A stretch of DNA of 64,000 nt from Halomonas maura (GCF_030409305.1 NZ_JAUFPQ010000018.1:237410-301409), one strand, 5' to 3'. Positions 41,158-51,951 are shown, counted from the stretch's first letter. Numbers and translations are program-made. The notes: generated by a model from the letters alone, not told the origin.

Positions 41158-41892
41158 TCAGGCGTCGTCCAGGCCGTCCTCCAGCGAACTCAGCAGGCCG
41201 CGCAGCAGCGAGAGCTCCTTGCGCGAGGGCCGGGCGCGGGCAAACAGCGCCTGGAGCTGCTCCTCGGTGCGGGCATGGGGCTGGGTGATGAAGCCGCTGG
41301 CCTGCATGACCCGGGAGAGGTGGTCATGGAAGTGGCCGAGCTGCTCCCGGGTAGGCTGACGGTCATGGGACGGGCGAGGCGCCCGGAAGTCGCTGCCGGG
41401 GCGCTGTCGCCAGGCCCGGAACACCTCGTAGGCCAGCACCTGCACGGCCTGGGAGAGGTTGAGGATGCCGTAGTCCGGGTTGGCGGGAATGCTCACCTGA
41501 TGGCTGCAGTGGCGAATCTCGTCGTTGGTCAGGCCGAAGCGTTCGCGACCGAACACCAGGGCCACCGGGTCGTCGGCGGCATTGGCCATCAGGGCATCGG
41601 CCATCTCCGCGGGCTCGTCGAAGTGGGGCAGCGGCAGGCTGCGCAGGCGGGCGCTGGCGCCCACCACCTGCACGCAGTCGTCGACGGCCTCCGCCAGGCT
41701 GCCCACCACCCGGGCGTTGTCGACGACGTCCTCGGCGCCGGCGGCGAGCCGCGAGGCCTCGGGGTCGGGGAAGCAGCGGGGATTGACCAGCACCAGGTTC
41801 TCGAGGCCCATGGTCTTCATGGCGCGGGCCGAGGCACCGATATTGCCGGGGTGGTAGGTCTGGACGAGGACGATACGGATATTGGACAGCAT
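41158..41892 (-). CDS. trmJ: tRNA (cytidine/uridine-2'-O-)-methyltransferase TrmJ
   Basis: A 244-residue SPOUT-family enzyme that 2'-O-methylates position 32 of several tRNAs using SAM. Knot motifs are YHPGNIGASARAMKTMG (motif 1), ALVFGRERFGLTNDEI (motif 2) and GILNLSQAVQVLAYE (motif 3), all intact. The C-terminal helical extension (ARTEEQLQALFARARPSRKEL) is TrmJ-typical. In E. coli trmJ sits next to suhB and iscR; here the neighbours differ (psiE-like gene and groEL terminator). Confidence 0.92.
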   Translation of the reverse strand: MLSNIRIVLVQTYHPGNIGASARAMKTMGLENLVLVNPRCFPDPEASRLAAGAEDVVDNARVVGSLAEAVDDCVQVVGASARLRSLPLPHFDEPAEMADALMANAADDPVALVFGRERFGLTNDEIRHCSHQVSIPANPDYGILNLSQAVQVLAYEVFRAWRQRPGSDFRAPRPSHDRQPTREQLGHFHDHLSRVMQASGFITQPHARTEEQLQALFARARPSRKELSLLRGLLSSLEDGLDDA

Positions 41893-41974
41893 GGCGAGCC
41901 AATCTGGGTCAGTGGAGAGCCGGTGGGGGAGTGTACCCAGCGAGGCGACGACGGGTAAGGCCCCGGGAAATGAA

Positions 41975-42002
41975 AAGGCCCCGCCGTTACCGGCGGGGCC
42001 TT
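41975..42002 (-). terminator. Intrinsic terminator of the groESL operon
   Basis: AAGGCCCCGCCG and CGGCGGGGCCTT form a perfect 12-bp stem around TTAC. On the minus strand it is followed by TTTTC, and it lies 44 bp beyond the groEL stop. It may also terminate the convergent reading. Confidence 0.9.
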
Positions 42003-42045
42003 GGAGGCACGGGGCAGGTCGCGCCTGCCCGGTGGCGGGGGCTGA

Positions 42046-43722
<1,677 letters not shown>

Positions 43723-43754
43723 TCAATATCGAGCGATTGCTAGCGGGTCGTGGC

Positions 43755-44048
43755 TCAGCCCTCGACGACGGCCAGGATGTCGGACTCGCTCATGATCAGC
43801 ACTTCCTCGCCTTCGATCTTCTGCTTCTCGACGCCGAAGCCATCCTTGAAGATCACGGTGTCGCCGACCTTGACGTCGAGCGGGCGCACGTCGCCGCTGT
43901 CCAGAATCCGGCCGTTACCGACGGCGAGGACCTCGCCACGAGTCGGCTTTTCCTGGGCGCTACCCGGGAGCACGATGCCGCCTGCGGTCTTCTGCTCTTC
44001 TTCAACGCGACGGATGACGACGCGATCGTGCAAGGGACGGATGTTCAT
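43755..44048 (-). CDS. groS: Co-chaperonin GroES
   Basis: A 97-residue heptameric lid for Gro[37 protein letters not shown] is the diagnostic N-terminal half including the mobile loop ([14 protein letters not shown]). It is the first gene of the groESL operon. The ATG follows AGGAGAACG. Expression is expected to be heat-inducible from the CTTGAAA/CCCCAC promoter upstream. Confidence 0.97.
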   Translation of the reverse strand: MNIRPLHDRVVIRRVEEEQKTAGGIVLPGSAQEKPTRGEVLAVGNGRILDSGDVRPLDVKVGDTVIFKDGFGVEKQKIEGEEVLIMSESDILAVVEG

Positions 44049-44200
44049 TGCTCACGTTCTCCTGATGGTTTGCTGTGCCGGGCGTCGCTGCCTCGGCGGT
44101 TTTCATCATCATCCCGCGGCGGGCCACGGGGTGAAGGCGTTTCCGCCTTCCGTGTGGATGGCCTCGGCAGGGCCGGGGCCGAAGCTCGTTGCTGTCGGAT

Positions 44201-44228
44201 AAGTGGGGCTGCTGTCGGGGCTTTCAAG
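44201..44228 (-). promoter_or_regulatory. Sigma-32-type heat-shock promoter for groES-groEL
   Basis: Read on the minus strand, CTTGAAA (44228-44222), a 13-nt spacer and CCCCACTT (44208-44201) match the sigma-32 consensus CTTGAAA-N11-16-CCCCATNT. It lies about 150 bp before groES, leaving a long 5' leader. It sits just beyond the stop of fxsA at 44255. Confidence 0.8.
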
Positions 44229-44254
44229 GCCCCGGCGAAAAATTTTTTGGCGCG

Positions 44255-44779
44255 TCAGCCCCGGCGCTCGTCGTGTCCGATGAAGTCGCCCTCCAGGGGC
44301 GCGTCCCGGCCATCGGCACGGGCGTCGTCCCGGGCGGCATCGTCGCCGTGGGGCGCGTCGGCTTGCTGCCAGTCGGCATCGCTGCCCTGCCGGGGGCGGT
44401 AGCCGCCGGCGTGGACATGCATGCCCTGCATGCGCAGGCCGACCCGGCCGAGCAGCTTGCCCAGCAGGCGGCGCGCATCGGGAATCAGGCACATGAAGCC
44501 CAGGGTGTCGGAGAGAAAGCCGGGGGCCATGAGCAGGGCGCCGCCGAAGATCAACGCCGCCCCGGTGAGCAATTCGCCGGAGGGCACCTCGCCACGGGCC
44601 ATGCGCTGCTGGGCCCGGGCGAAGGTGGCCACCCCTTCGCGGCGAATCAGGTGCAGGCCGATGAAGCCGGTGCCCAGCACCAGGGCCAGGGTCGTCAGCA
44701 GGCCGATCTGGCTGCCGACGGAAAACAGGAGCACGAAATCGAGCAGGGCAAAGACGGTGAAGATGAGAAGGAAGGGCAT
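44255..44779 (-). CDS. fxsA: FxsA-family membrane protein
   Basis: A 174-residue inner-membrane protein with four hydrophobic segments (FLLIFTVFALLDFVLLFSVG; LTTLALVLGTGFIGLHLI; LLTGAALIFGGALLMAPGFLSDTLGF). The LLMAPGFLSDTLGF motif is diagnostic. In E. coli FxsA counteracts phage F exclusion of T7. The C-terminal ~50 residues are hydrophilic, rich in Asp/Ala. It lies directly upstream of groES on the same strand, a conserved arrangement. Confidence 0.87.
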   Translation of the reverse strand: MPFLLIFTVFALLDFVLLFSVGSQIGLLTTLALVLGTGFIGLHLIRREGVATFARAQQRMARGEVPSGELLTGAALIFGGALLMAPGFLSDTLGFMCLIPDARRLLGKLLGRVGLRMQGMHVHAGGYRPRQGSDADWQQADAPHGDDAARDDARADGRDAPLEGDFIGHDERRG

Positions 44780-45268
44780 GATGACTCCGCTATGTCGAAT
44801 GCCAAGGAAATGGGGGCGAGAGAGGGAAAATCAAGCGACCCCGCGGCGACCGAGGCTGCGTCCGAGGGAGGATACGGCGTCGCAAGGTAAAGCGTAGGCC
44901 GTCGGTGTCGCCATGACGGCTATCCGACGGCGACGAGATGTCGCCGCGCTCAGTGACCTCGGGAGACCGTCATGATCCGCGAGGTTGGCTGGTCATGATC
45001 TTCGCGTGGGGGCGATGGTGCGCGGCTGCACCGAGACGGAAATCACGGCCTCGATGGGCGATGCCATCCTGGAGCGTATCGTTGCCGGCGTGCCCCTGAG
45101 GCACCCGGGCCAGCCCCGGAGGTTCGCCGGGCGCGTGGCCTTCATCTTCGGGAACGACGACTGTACCGGAGGGGGATCGAGCGTGACGGGGGCCTGCGAC
45201 TCTCAGCGAAGACGGCCCCGTGAGGCGGCAGAGAAGGCCACCGGGGCGCGGCCCGGCGGCCCGATGAA
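44780..45268. other. Intergenic region with a weak open frame
   Basis: The 489 bp between fxsA and the comEA-like gene contain a plus-strand open frame at 44985-45272 (about 95 codons, with VRGCTETEITASMGDAIL). I do not recognise the product and the frame has no clear RBS, so I do not call it a gene. No terminator or RNA gene is evident. Confidence 0.45.
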
Positions 45269-45547
45269 CTAGAAGCTCACCTGGTCGGCGAGGGCTTCGA
45301 CAGTGGTCTCGCCGATGCCATCGACCCGGGTCAGGTCCTCGGGCGAGCTGAAGTCGCCGTTGGTCTCGCGCTCCTCGACGATGGCGGCGGCCTTGACCTC
45401 GCCGATCCCGGGGAGCTCGGCGAGCAGTTCGGCATCGGCGGTGTTGACGTTCACCGGTGCCATCTCCTGCGCCAGGGCGGGGGCGGCCAGGCCCAGCAGC
45501 AGGACCAGGCCGAGAAGGGCGAGACGTTCCTTGAGCAAGCGTGGCAT
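45269..45547 (-). CDS. ComEA-family helix-hairpin-helix protein, secreted
   Basis: A 92-residue protein with a Sec signal peptide ([16 protein letters not shown], cleavage near residue 26) followed by a ComEA-type helix-hairpin-helix DNA-binding domain: [29 protein letters not shown] and the second hairpin [15 protein letters not shown]. In competent bacteria ComEA binds incoming DNA in the periplasm. Such short stand-alone versions are also common in bacteria not known to be competent. ATG 45547 follows AAGGAGATC. Confidence 0.87.
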   Translation of the reverse strand: MPRLLKERLALLGLVLLLGLAAPALAQEMAPVNVNTADAELLAELPGIGEVKAAAIVEERETNGDFSSPEDLTRVDGIGETTVEALADQVSF

Positions 45548-45757
45548 ACCGATCTCCTTGTGTCGGTTGGGTGGGGACTTGCGAACAGGCAAGCTGCCTG
45601 TCTTCAAGCTAGTGCCGCCAGCCGCTGGCTAAGGTCAGTGATTCCCGCCGGAGGTTGTCAGGGAATGGCGACATCGCGGAGACGACATCCACCACATGCG
45701 GTGTCGAGCATGGCTGATATACTGCCCCGGACCACTCACCTCGCCAGGAGCCCGCCC

Positions 45758-46459
45758 GTGCCCACTGCGTCACCCCTGATCATCGCCCTCGACTACACCT
45801 CCCTGGATGCCGCCCTGTGCATGGCCGATCGGCTGGACCCGGCCCGCTGCCGCCTGAAGGTGGGCAAGGAGCTGTTCACCCGCAGCGGACCGGACGTGCT
45901 CGAGGCGCTGCACGGGCGCGGCTTCGAGGTGTTCCTGGATCTCAAGTTCCACGACATTCCCAACACCGTGGCCGGGGCCGTGCAGGCGGCCGCCGAGCAG
46001 GGCGTGTGGATGGTCAACGTGCATGCCGGCGGCGGCCGGCGGATGATGGAGGCCGCCCGGGCGCGCCTGGAGCAACACGGCCTGAGCACCCACCTGATCG
46101 CGGTGACGGTGCTGACCAGCATGGAGGCCGGGGACCTGGCCGAGGTCGGGGTGTCGGCGACGCCCGCCGAGCAGGTCGAGCGCCTGGCGGTGCTGGCCCG
46201 GGACAGTGGCATGGACGGGGTGGTGTGCTCCGCCCAGGAGGCGGAGCGGTTGCGTGGGCTGTGCGGGGAGACCTTCCTCAAGGTGACCCCGGGCATCCGG
46301 CCGGCCACCGCCGAGGCAGGCGACCAGCGGCGCATCATGACACCCGCCGCGGCCATGGCCGCCGGCAGCACCCACCTGGTGGTGGGGCGGCCGGTGACCC
46401 AGGCCGATGATCCGATGGCCGCCCTGGCCGCCATCGAGAGCGAGCTCGACGCCCGCTGA
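45758..46459 (+). CDS. pyrF: Orotidine-5'-phosphate decarboxylase
   Basis: A 233-residue enzyme for the final step of de novo UMP synthesis, decarboxylating OMP. The catalytic Asp-Lys-Asp-x-x-Lys-Asp array is visible in [15 protein letters not shown] and [13 protein letters not shown]. The GTG start at 45758 is supported by AGGAG seven bases upstream and by the expected N-terminus. The gene is convergent to lapB with only 4 bp between stops; in many gammaproteobacteria it is co-directional with lapAB, so the local orientation has flipped here. Confidence 0.95.
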   Translation: MPTASPLIIALDYTSLDAALCMADRLDPARCRLKVGKELFTRSGPDVLEALHGRGFEVFLDLKFHDIPNTVAGAVQAAAEQGVWMVNVHAGGGRRMMEAARARLEQHGLSTHLIAVTVLTSMEAGDLAEVGVSATPAEQVERLAVLARDSGMDGVVCSAQEAERLRGLCGETFLKVTPGIRPATAEAGDQRRIMTPAAAMAAGSTHLVVGRPVTQADDPMAALAAIESELDAR

Positions 46460-46463
46460 GCGG

Positions 46464-47648
46464 CTACTCGCCCTCGATGCCGGTGATCGGCTTGGTGGTG
46501 CCCCAGCTGCGGCAGCGAGGGCACTGCCAGTGGAGCTGCTCGCCGCTGAAGCCGCAACGGCGACAGCGATGGCGGGGCAGGGACTGCAGCAGGGTGTGGG
46601 TGTGCTGCTGCAGCAACGCGATGCGCTCGTCCTCGCTGCCGTGGGCCTCCCGCAGGTAGAGGCGGATCAGGTAGTCCACCGCGCCCAGGCTCGGCTCTCG
46701 GTTGAGCTGGTGGGCGACCAGCTCATGGGCCGCGCGGGCGTCGCCATGATGTCGGCGCAGGGTCTCGGCCAGCAGGATGATCACGCTGGTGTAGGGGGCC
46801 GTCTCGAGCAGTTCCTGGAGGTACTGGATCAGGCCAACCTCGTCATCCAGCAGCCGGTAGGCGCGACTCAGCGGTTCGAGCATGCTGGGAATGAAGGTCT
46901 TGTCCTGGTCGGGGATGCGCTTGAGCAGGCGGATGGCCTGGCGGTACTGCCCGGTATCCAGGGCCATCTCGGCGAGCAGCAGGTTGGCCCGCACGCAGCG
47001 GGCATCGGTGGCCAGCGATTGCTTGAGATGGCGTCGGGCCAGCACCGGGCTGGCCGAGCGGCGTTCCTGGTCGGCCAGTTCGCACAGCCAGTGGGCCGCG
47101 GCGCGCCGGATGTCGTCGTGTTGCCGCACCAGCTGGGGCAGGGCCACGTCCAGGGCCGCCTGCCATTCCCCTTCCCGTTCGAGCAGGTCGACCAGCAGGC
47201 GCTTGGCCGACTGGCGTAGTTCCTCGTCCTGGCCTTCCCTGATCAGCCCCTGGAGCAGGCGCTCGGCCCGGTCGAGCAGGCCCAGGTGGAGGAAGTCTCG
47301 GGAGAGCTCCAGCTGGACCCGCTCCTCCTGATCGCCGGTGAGGGTGGGGCGGGCCAGCAGGTTCTGATGGATCTTCACCGCGCGGTCGGCCTCGCCGCGA
47401 GTGCGGAAGAGGTTGCCCAGGGCGATGTGGGTCTCGATGGTGTCGCTGTTGACCTCCAGGGCGCCGATGAAGGTCTCGATGGCGCGGTCCTGCTGGTCAT
47501 TGAGCAGGTAGTTGAGGCCCACGAAGTAGTCGCGGGCCAGGCCGGGCGAGGTAGCGGGGAGGCCAGGGCCTCGGCGTTCGCGGCGGCCCAGCCACCAACC
47601 GATGGCGACCGCTGCCAACAACAGGGCCAGCAGCAGAACATCGGGCAT
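46464..47648 (-). CDS. lapB: Lipopolysaccharide assembly protein LapB (YciM)
   Basis: A 394-residue inner-membrane-anchored TPR protein that, with FtsH, controls LpxC turnover and hence LPS synthesis. A short N-terminal membrane anchor (LLLALLLAAVAIGWWLG) is followed by about nine TPR units and a C-terminal rubredoxin-type zinc ribbon with CRRCG and CPRCR. ATG 47648 directly follows the lapA stop (no gap). Domain order and length are standard. Confidence 0.93.
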   Translation of the reverse strand: MPDVLLLALLLAAVAIGWWLGRRERRGPGLPATSPGLARDYFVGLNYLLNDQQDRAIETFIGALEVNSDTIETHIALGNLFRTRGEADRAVKIHQNLLARPTLTGDQEERVQLELSRDFLHLGLLDRAERLLQGLIREGQDEELRQSAKRLLVDLLEREGEWQAALDVALPQLVRQHDDIRRAAAHWLCELADQERRSASPVLARRHLKQSLATDARCVRANLLLAEMALDTGQYRQAIRLLKRIPDQDKTFIPSMLEPLSRAYRLLDDEVGLIQYLQELLETAPYTSVIILLAETLRRHHGDARAAHELVAHQLNREPSLGAVDYLIRLYLREAHGSEDERIALLQQHTHTLLQSLPRHRCRRCGFSGEQLHWQCPRCRSWGTTKPITGIEGE

Positions 47649-47954
47649 TCAGGGGAGTTCCTTCATCTCCTGGATACGCAGCTTGTCGAGTTCCTTGCGC
47701 TGCTGCTGGTTGTGGCGCTGGGCGCGGGTCAGCAGGGTGCGCAGGCGCAGGTAGACACCGCTCATGGCGAGCATGCCCAGGAAGACACCCACGGCCAGGG
47801 AGGCCAGCAGCCAGACGGAGAGCGAGGCCGCCGGCAACTCGATCCAGATCAGGTTGAGGGGCAGGGCCTGCTGGTTGTTGACGGCAAACAGGATGCCGAT
47901 CAGCAGCACCGCCAGCAGGATGATGGCCATGATCAGGCCTTTTAGCCAACGCAT
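47649..47954 (-). CDS. lapA: Lipopolysaccharide assembly protein LapA (DUF1049)
   Basis: A 101-residue protein with two transmembrane helices (KGLIMAIILLAVLLIGILFAV and SVWLLASLAVGVFLGML) and a C-terminal coiled-coil-like region rich in Arg, Gln and Lys. LapA partners LapB in envelope homeostasis. The membrane segment NNQQALPLNLIWIELPAASLSVW matches the DUF1049 signature. It is located between ihfB and lapB in the usual order. Confidence 0.9.
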   Translation of the reverse strand: MRWLKGLIMAIILLAVLLIGILFAVNNQQALPLNLIWIELPAASLSVWLLASLAVGVFLGMLAMSGVYLRLRTLLTRAQRHNQQQRKELDKLRIQEMKELP

Positions 47955-48005
47955 GTGCTAGTTCCCATGTCGAGTTGAGGAAAGAGAGGAGGGCGAGGTC
48001 GCTCG

Positions 48006-48302
48006 TCAATACCCGAGCGCGCGGCTGGCGTCTACCTGTTCGCGCAGTTCCTTGCCGGGCTTGAAGTGTGGCACGAACTTGCCGTCCAGTGCGACCGGGT
48101 CGCCGGTCTTGGGATTGCGGCCGACTCGCGGCTCCCGGTAGTGCAGCGAGAAACTGCCGAAGCCGCGGATCTCCACGCGGCCGCCTTCCGACAGGGTATC
48201 GGTGATGTCGTCGAGGATCAGACGCACGGCGGCTTCGACTTCCTTGACCGACAGCTCCGGCTGTCGCATGGCAATCTGCTCGATCAGTTCGGACTTGGTC
48301 AT
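48006..48302 (-). CDS. ihfB: Integration host factor subunit beta
   Basis: A 98-residue DNA-bending histone-like protein. [28 protein letters not shown] carries the DNA-binding arm with its intercalating proline, and the C-terminal [14 protein letters not shown] is typical of IHF-beta. It works as a heterodimer with IHF-alpha in nucleoid organisation and recombination. In most gammaproteobacteria rpsA is immediately upstream; here the plus-strand sdhE gene begins about 200 bp away instead, so the usual rpsA-ihfB pair is broken. Confidence 0.95.
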   Translation of the reverse strand: MTKSELIEQIAMRQPELSVKEVEAAVRLILDDITDTLSEGGRVEIRGFGSFSLHYREPRVGRNPKTGDPVALDGKFVPHFKPGKELREQVDASRALGY

Positions 48303-48502
48303 CGGTTCTCTCCGTGCGCTCCTGCCTGGGATGGCATGCTACCGAGGGCGATCGTTTCCTCAAAGCATACTGTGCAACTCTCGATAAAACAACGCACTAC
48401 GACCTTTGCCCCAGGCGGGGGCGCTGGACGGCCGGCGGGTGCCGGCGTCGCGGAGGCTCGGGTATACTGTCGCCACACTCACCAACTCCGACGAGGCCGA
48501 CC

Positions 48503-48796
48503 TTGAACGACGATTCGTCTGCCGGCGCCGCCCTGCGCAAGCGCCTCTACTGGCATTCCCGTCGCGGCATGTGGGAACTCGACCTGCTGCTGATCCCCTT
48601 CCTCGAGCAGCGTTACGACGACCTGGATGAGAGCGACCAGGCCGCCTATCGCGACCTCATCACCGAGGAGGACCAGGACCTCTTCGCCTGGCTGATGCGC
48701 CGCGAGTGGCCGGAGGAGCCCGCCCGGCGACGCATCGTCAAGATGATCGTCGAACATGCCGAAACCACCGACAACGATCACTATCGCACCCTCTAG
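48503..48796 (+). CDS. sdhE: FAD assembly factor SdhE
   Basis: A 97-residue protein that promotes covalent FAD attachment to succinate dehydrogenase (and fumarate reductase). The signature RRGMWELDLLLIPF (RGxxE motif) and the helical C-terminus (EEDQDLFAWLMRREWP) identify it. No ATG is available at the N-terminus; TTG at 48503 gives the expected MNDDSSAGA start, with a weak RBS. It overlaps ygfX by 41 bp, the usual sdhE-ygfX pairing. Confidence 0.85.
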   Translation: MNDDSSAGAALRKRLYWHSRRGMWELDLLLIPFLEQRYDDLDESDQAAYRDLITEEDQDLFAWLMRREWPEEPARRRIVKMIVEHAETTDNDHYRTL

Positions 48797-49154
48797 GCTG
48801 GCACTGCTCGCCCATGGCCTGCCGGCCCTGGGCGTGGTCGTGTTGCTGATCCACCAGGCGCCGTCCTGGCTGGCGGTATCGGCGGCGCTGGCGATGTCCG
48901 CCGTGCTGTGGGACGTCGCCAGGCGTCGTTCGGCCGGGGACCTGCGGGTCACGCCCCGCGCGTCGGTGGCTCCGGACTGGGCCTGGCGTCCCCGCGGCAC
49001 GGGCGACTGGCAGGCGGTGCAACTGGACTGCGACTACCTGGGGCCCTGGCTGGTGGGGGTGCGCCTCGATGGCCGACGGCTGTGGGTGTGGCCCGACAGC
49101 AGCGATGCGGCTTCCCGGCGTACCCTGCGGCGCTGGCTGGTGTCCCTGCCCTGA
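48756..49154 (+). CDS. YgfX/CptA-family membrane protein
   Basis: A 132-residue small membrane protein. The hydrophobic segment LALLAHGLPALGVVVLLIHQ and a second one (WLAVSAALAMSAVLWDVA) precede a soluble C-terminal domain (GDWQAVQLDCDYLGPWLVGVRLDGRRLWVWPDS) similar to the YgfX (CptA) partner of SdhE. The ATG at 48756 lies inside sdhE. Start choice is uncertain because internal Met codons are few. Role in flavinylation or cell division is debated. Confidence 0.75.
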   Translation: MPKPPTTITIAPSRLALLAHGLPALGVVVLLIHQAPSWLAVSAALAMSAVLWDVARRRSAGDLRVTPRASVAPDWAWRPRGTGDWQAVQLDCDYLGPWLVGVRLDGRRLWVWPDSSDAASRRTLRRWLVSLP

Positions 49155-49180
49155 ATCCGCGCTTCCCGGCGGTTGGGCGT

Positions 49181-49218
49181 CGACGACCGCCCTGAGGTGC
49201 CTCCCAGGCCGGTCGTCG
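49181..49218. terminator. Hairpin between ygfX and nadB
   Basis: CGACGACCG and CGGTCGTCG form a 9-bp stem around a 20-nt loop in the 75-bp gap between the convergent stops at 49154 and 49230. No T tract. Confidence 0.45.
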
Positions 49219-49229
49219 TGTGAGCGGGC

Positions 49230-50810
49230 TCAGGAGCCGGCAAGGTCGCCGAGATGAATCCGCGAGGGCTGGGGCGACGAATCGCCATGCACGGGGCAAT
49301 CGGGGTTGAAGTGCAGGCCCCGCGACTCCCGGCGTGCCCGGGCACAGGCCACGGTCAGCCGGGCCAGGCGCAGGGCATGCCACAGGCTCGCCAGCTCCAC
49401 GTCCGGGGCGGCCTCGGGCTGGCGCGGCGCCAGTCGCGCGGCCAGCTCGGCCAGGGCGTCGGCGGCCTCGTCGAGGCCGGCATCCCGGCGCACGATGGCC
49501 ACCCGCGCACTCATGATGCGGCGCATCTCGTCGCGCAGGGCCGCGATCTCCTCACCCGGGACCGGGCTCCGGCCGGGCTGCCAGGCCGTCAGGGGGGCAT
49601 CGCCGGCCGGCGGGGCGTGACGCAGGCGCCGCCCGCAGCTGCGGGCGAAGGCCAGGCATTCCAGCAGCGAGTTGCTGGCCATGCGGTTGGCGCCATGCAG
49701 GCCGGTGCAGGCGACCTCGCCGATGGCGTGGAGGCGTGGCACGGTGGTGGTGCCTTCCAGGTTGGTGGTGACCCCGCCACAGCTGTAGTGGGCCGCCGGG
49801 ACCACCGGGATCGGCGTGTGCGCGATATCCAGCCCGCGTGAGGCGCAATGGGCATGGATGGTGGGGAAGTGGTGGCGGATCGCCGCCTCGCCGAGGTGAC
49901 GGATGTCGAGCAGCACGTGATCGGTGCCGGTGCGCTGCATCTCGGCGTCGATGGCGCGGGCCACGACGTCGCGGGGGGCCAGCTCGGCGCGGGGGTCCAC
50001 GCCGGGCATGAAGCGCTCGCCCTCGGCATTGAGCAGCAGCCCCCCCTCGCCGCGCACCGCCTCGCTGATCAGGAAGGGCGCGCCCTCGGGGTCATAGAGG
50101 CAGGTGGGGTGGAACTGCTGGAACTCGAGGTTCATCAGTTCGGCGCCCAGTTCGGCCGCCATCATCATGCCCTCGCCGCTGGCCGGCCGGGGGCTGGTGG
50201 TATGCCGGTACAGGCCGCTGGCCCCGCCGGTGGCCAGCACGGTATCCGCCGCCAGCAGGCGGTGTGGCTGGCCCTCCTCGTCGAGGCAGCGCGCGCCGCG
50301 GCAGTGGCCGGCGCTGTCGCTGATCAGCCCGATGGCGGTCAGGTCGGTGCGCAGGACGATGGCGGGATGGGCCTGCACGTGAGCCATCAGGGTCTCGACC
50401 ACGGCCCGCCCGGTGGCGTCGTCGGCGTGGATGATGCGCCGTGCCCCGTGGCCGCCTTCCCGGGTCAGGTGATAGGGGTAGCCGGCCTCCGGGTCGGGGT
50501 CCGGCGTGAAGGGCACGCCCAGTGACAGCAGCCAGCCGATGGCGGCGGGGCCCTGCTCCACGGTGAAGCGCACCGCGGCCTCGTCGCACAGGCCGTCGCC
50601 GGCCACCAGGGTATCGGCGACATGGGCCTCGACGTCATCCTGGGGCGAGAGCACCGCGGCGATCCCGCCCTGGGCCCAGCGGCTCGCGCCCTGCTCGTCC
50701 CGGGCGGGCTGCAGCAGGGTCACGCGTCGCCGGTCGGCGACCTCCAGGGCCAACACCAGGCCGGCGATACCGCCGCCGATGATCAGCACCTCATGCTTGC
50801 TGTCAGTCAT
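49230..50810 (-). CDS. nadB: L-aspartate oxidase
   Basis: A 526-residue FAD enzyme oxidising L-aspartate to iminoaspartate, the first step of de novo NAD synthesis, with NadA next. The dinucleotide-binding motif is IIGGGIAGLVLALEVAD and the conserved SRWAQGGIAAVLSPQDD, GVTTNLEGTTTVPRLHAIGEVACTG segments are present. The catalytic-type His/Arg residues in this family appear intact. It overlaps the FUSC gene by 8 bp, so the two are translationally coupled. Confidence 0.94.
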   Translation of the reverse strand: MTDSKHEVLIIGGGIAGLVLALEVADRRRVTLLQPARDEQGASRWAQGGIAAVLSPQDDVEAHVADTLVAGDGLCDEAAVRFTVEQGPAAIGWLLSLGVPFTPDPDPEAGYPYHLTREGGHGARRIIHADDATGRAVVETLMAHVQAHPAIVLRTDLTAIGLISDSAGHCRGARCLDEEGQPHRLLAADTVLATGGASGLYRHTTSPRPASGEGMMMAAELGAELMNLEFQQFHPTCLYDPEGAPFLISEAVRGEGGLLLNAEGERFMPGVDPRAELAPRDVVARAIDAEMQRTGTDHVLLDIRHLGEAAIRHHFPTIHAHCASRGLDIAHTPIPVVPAAHYSCGGVTTNLEGTTTVPRLHAIGEVACTGLHGANRMASNSLLECLAFARSCGRRLRHAPPAGDAPLTAWQPGRSPVPGEEIAALRDEMRRIMSARVAIVRRDAGLDEAADALAELAARLAPRQPEAAPDVELASLWHALRLARLTVACARARRESRGLHFNPDCPVHGDSSPQPSRIHLGDLAGS

Positions 50811-51951
50811 CTGGCTGTCCTTGTTGATGGGCCGGCCCTTCGCCGGCGCGGCGGTCGAGGAGGCCGTTGCGCGAGGCGCGCCGGCGCAGGCGCTGGCTGG
50901 GCAGGCGCTCCAGGCCGCCCAGTCGCTCGATGAGTTCGCCGCTCAGGCGAGCGAGCTCCCGGTTGAGCCACAGGTAGCCGCTGGGGCTGAACAGCGCGCG
51001 GCCGTCCTCCCCGTGGGCATCGGCGGCCAGGCCGGCGTGGCGCTGCAGCTCGAAGGGCGCGACGCGCACCTCGACGGGGTGACCGGTGCGCACCTGGAAG
51101 GCCAGGGTGCCGATGCCTCGGGCCAGGGTATGCTGCTGATCGCGAAGGCCGCGCATGGCATCGATCCGGTCATGGCCGGCGCGGGTATTCCAGTGGGTCT
51201 CCAGCAGCAGTTCGACGGTCGACAGCATGCGCCGCTGCAGGGAAATGATATCGTCGAGCTCGCCCCGGCGCAGCCGCCCCTCGCGGTGGATGGCGTCGAC
51301 CATGCCGCGCTGCTTGACCAGCAGGCCGCTGCAGGCCTTGAGCAGCTCGCGGGTGTCCAGGTCCGGCGCCGCGGTGGCCGAGGTGTGGGCATGGTAGAGG
51401 CGGGCCAGGCGATCCAGGTTGTCGGCCAGCATGAAGCGCAGCATGTCGGTGGCCTTGTGGGGCAGCACCGCCACGGTGACACCGATGCCGATCAGCGTGC
51501 CGAGCAGTACATCGAAGCTGCGCCACAGGGCCACGCCGAGGTCCTGGTTGCCGTTGCCGACGACCAGCAGCAGGCTGATGGCGAACATCAGGCCGGCGTA
51601 GCCATAGCGCTTGCCGAAGGTCATCCAGGTGCCCAGGGCGATGGCCAGCAGGGTTCCCAGCGGCACCAGGCCGGACCAGGGCAGCGGAGCGGCGGTGATC
51701 AGCAGCAGGCCCCAGGCCGCCCCTAGCAGGGTGCCGAGCAGGCGTTGCCGGCCCTTGTCGAGCACGCCGCCGATGTGTGGCAGGTTGCCCATCACCATCA
51801 CGGTGCTGACCAGTGCCCAGCCGCTGTGCTGGATCGCGAAGAGTTCGGTGACGGCGTAGGTCACGCACAGGGCGAGGGCGACACGCAGGACGTGCAGCTT
51901 GCGGCGGTGACGATGGCTGAAGTATGGATCGCGCAGACGCGCCAGGATCAT
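50803..51951 (-). CDS. FUSC-family (YccS-like) inner-membrane protein
   Basis: A 382-residue member of the FUSC superfamily related to YccS and AaeB. About six hydrophobic segments lie in the N-terminal half (LRVALALCVTYAVTELFAIQ and LGTLLGAAWGLLLITAAPLP), followed by a cytoplasmic helical region (residues ~180-380). Related proteins are implicated in export of aromatic acids or envelope stress. ATG 51951 gives the normal membrane N-terminus; a longer in-frame extension overlaps the tRNA region and is unlikely. The 3' end overlaps nadB. Confidence 0.82.
   Translation of the reverse strand: MILARLRDPYFSHRHRRKLHVLRVALALCVTYAVTELFAIQHSGWALVSTVMVMGNLPHIGGVLDKGRQRLLGTLLGAAWGLLLITAAPLPWSGLVPLGTLLAIALGTWMTFGKRYGYAGLMFAISLLLVVGNGNQDLGVALWRSFDVLLGTLIGIGVTVAVLPHKATDMLRFMLADNLDRLARLYHAHTSATAAPDLDTRELLKACSGLLVKQRGMVDAIHREGRLRRGELDDIISLQRRMLSTVELLLETHWNTRAGHDRIDAMRGLRDQQHTLARGIGTLAFQVRTGHPVEVRVAPFELQRHAGLAADAHGEDGRALFSPSGYLWLNRELARLSGELIERLGGLERLPSQRLRRRASRNGLLDRRAGEGPAHQQGQPDD

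Noticed and set aside
44985..45272. 95-codon plus-strand frame between fxsA and the comEA-like gene
   Set aside because: No clear RBS, no family match and it overlaps the end of the comEA-like gene; mentioned under the intergenic entry only.
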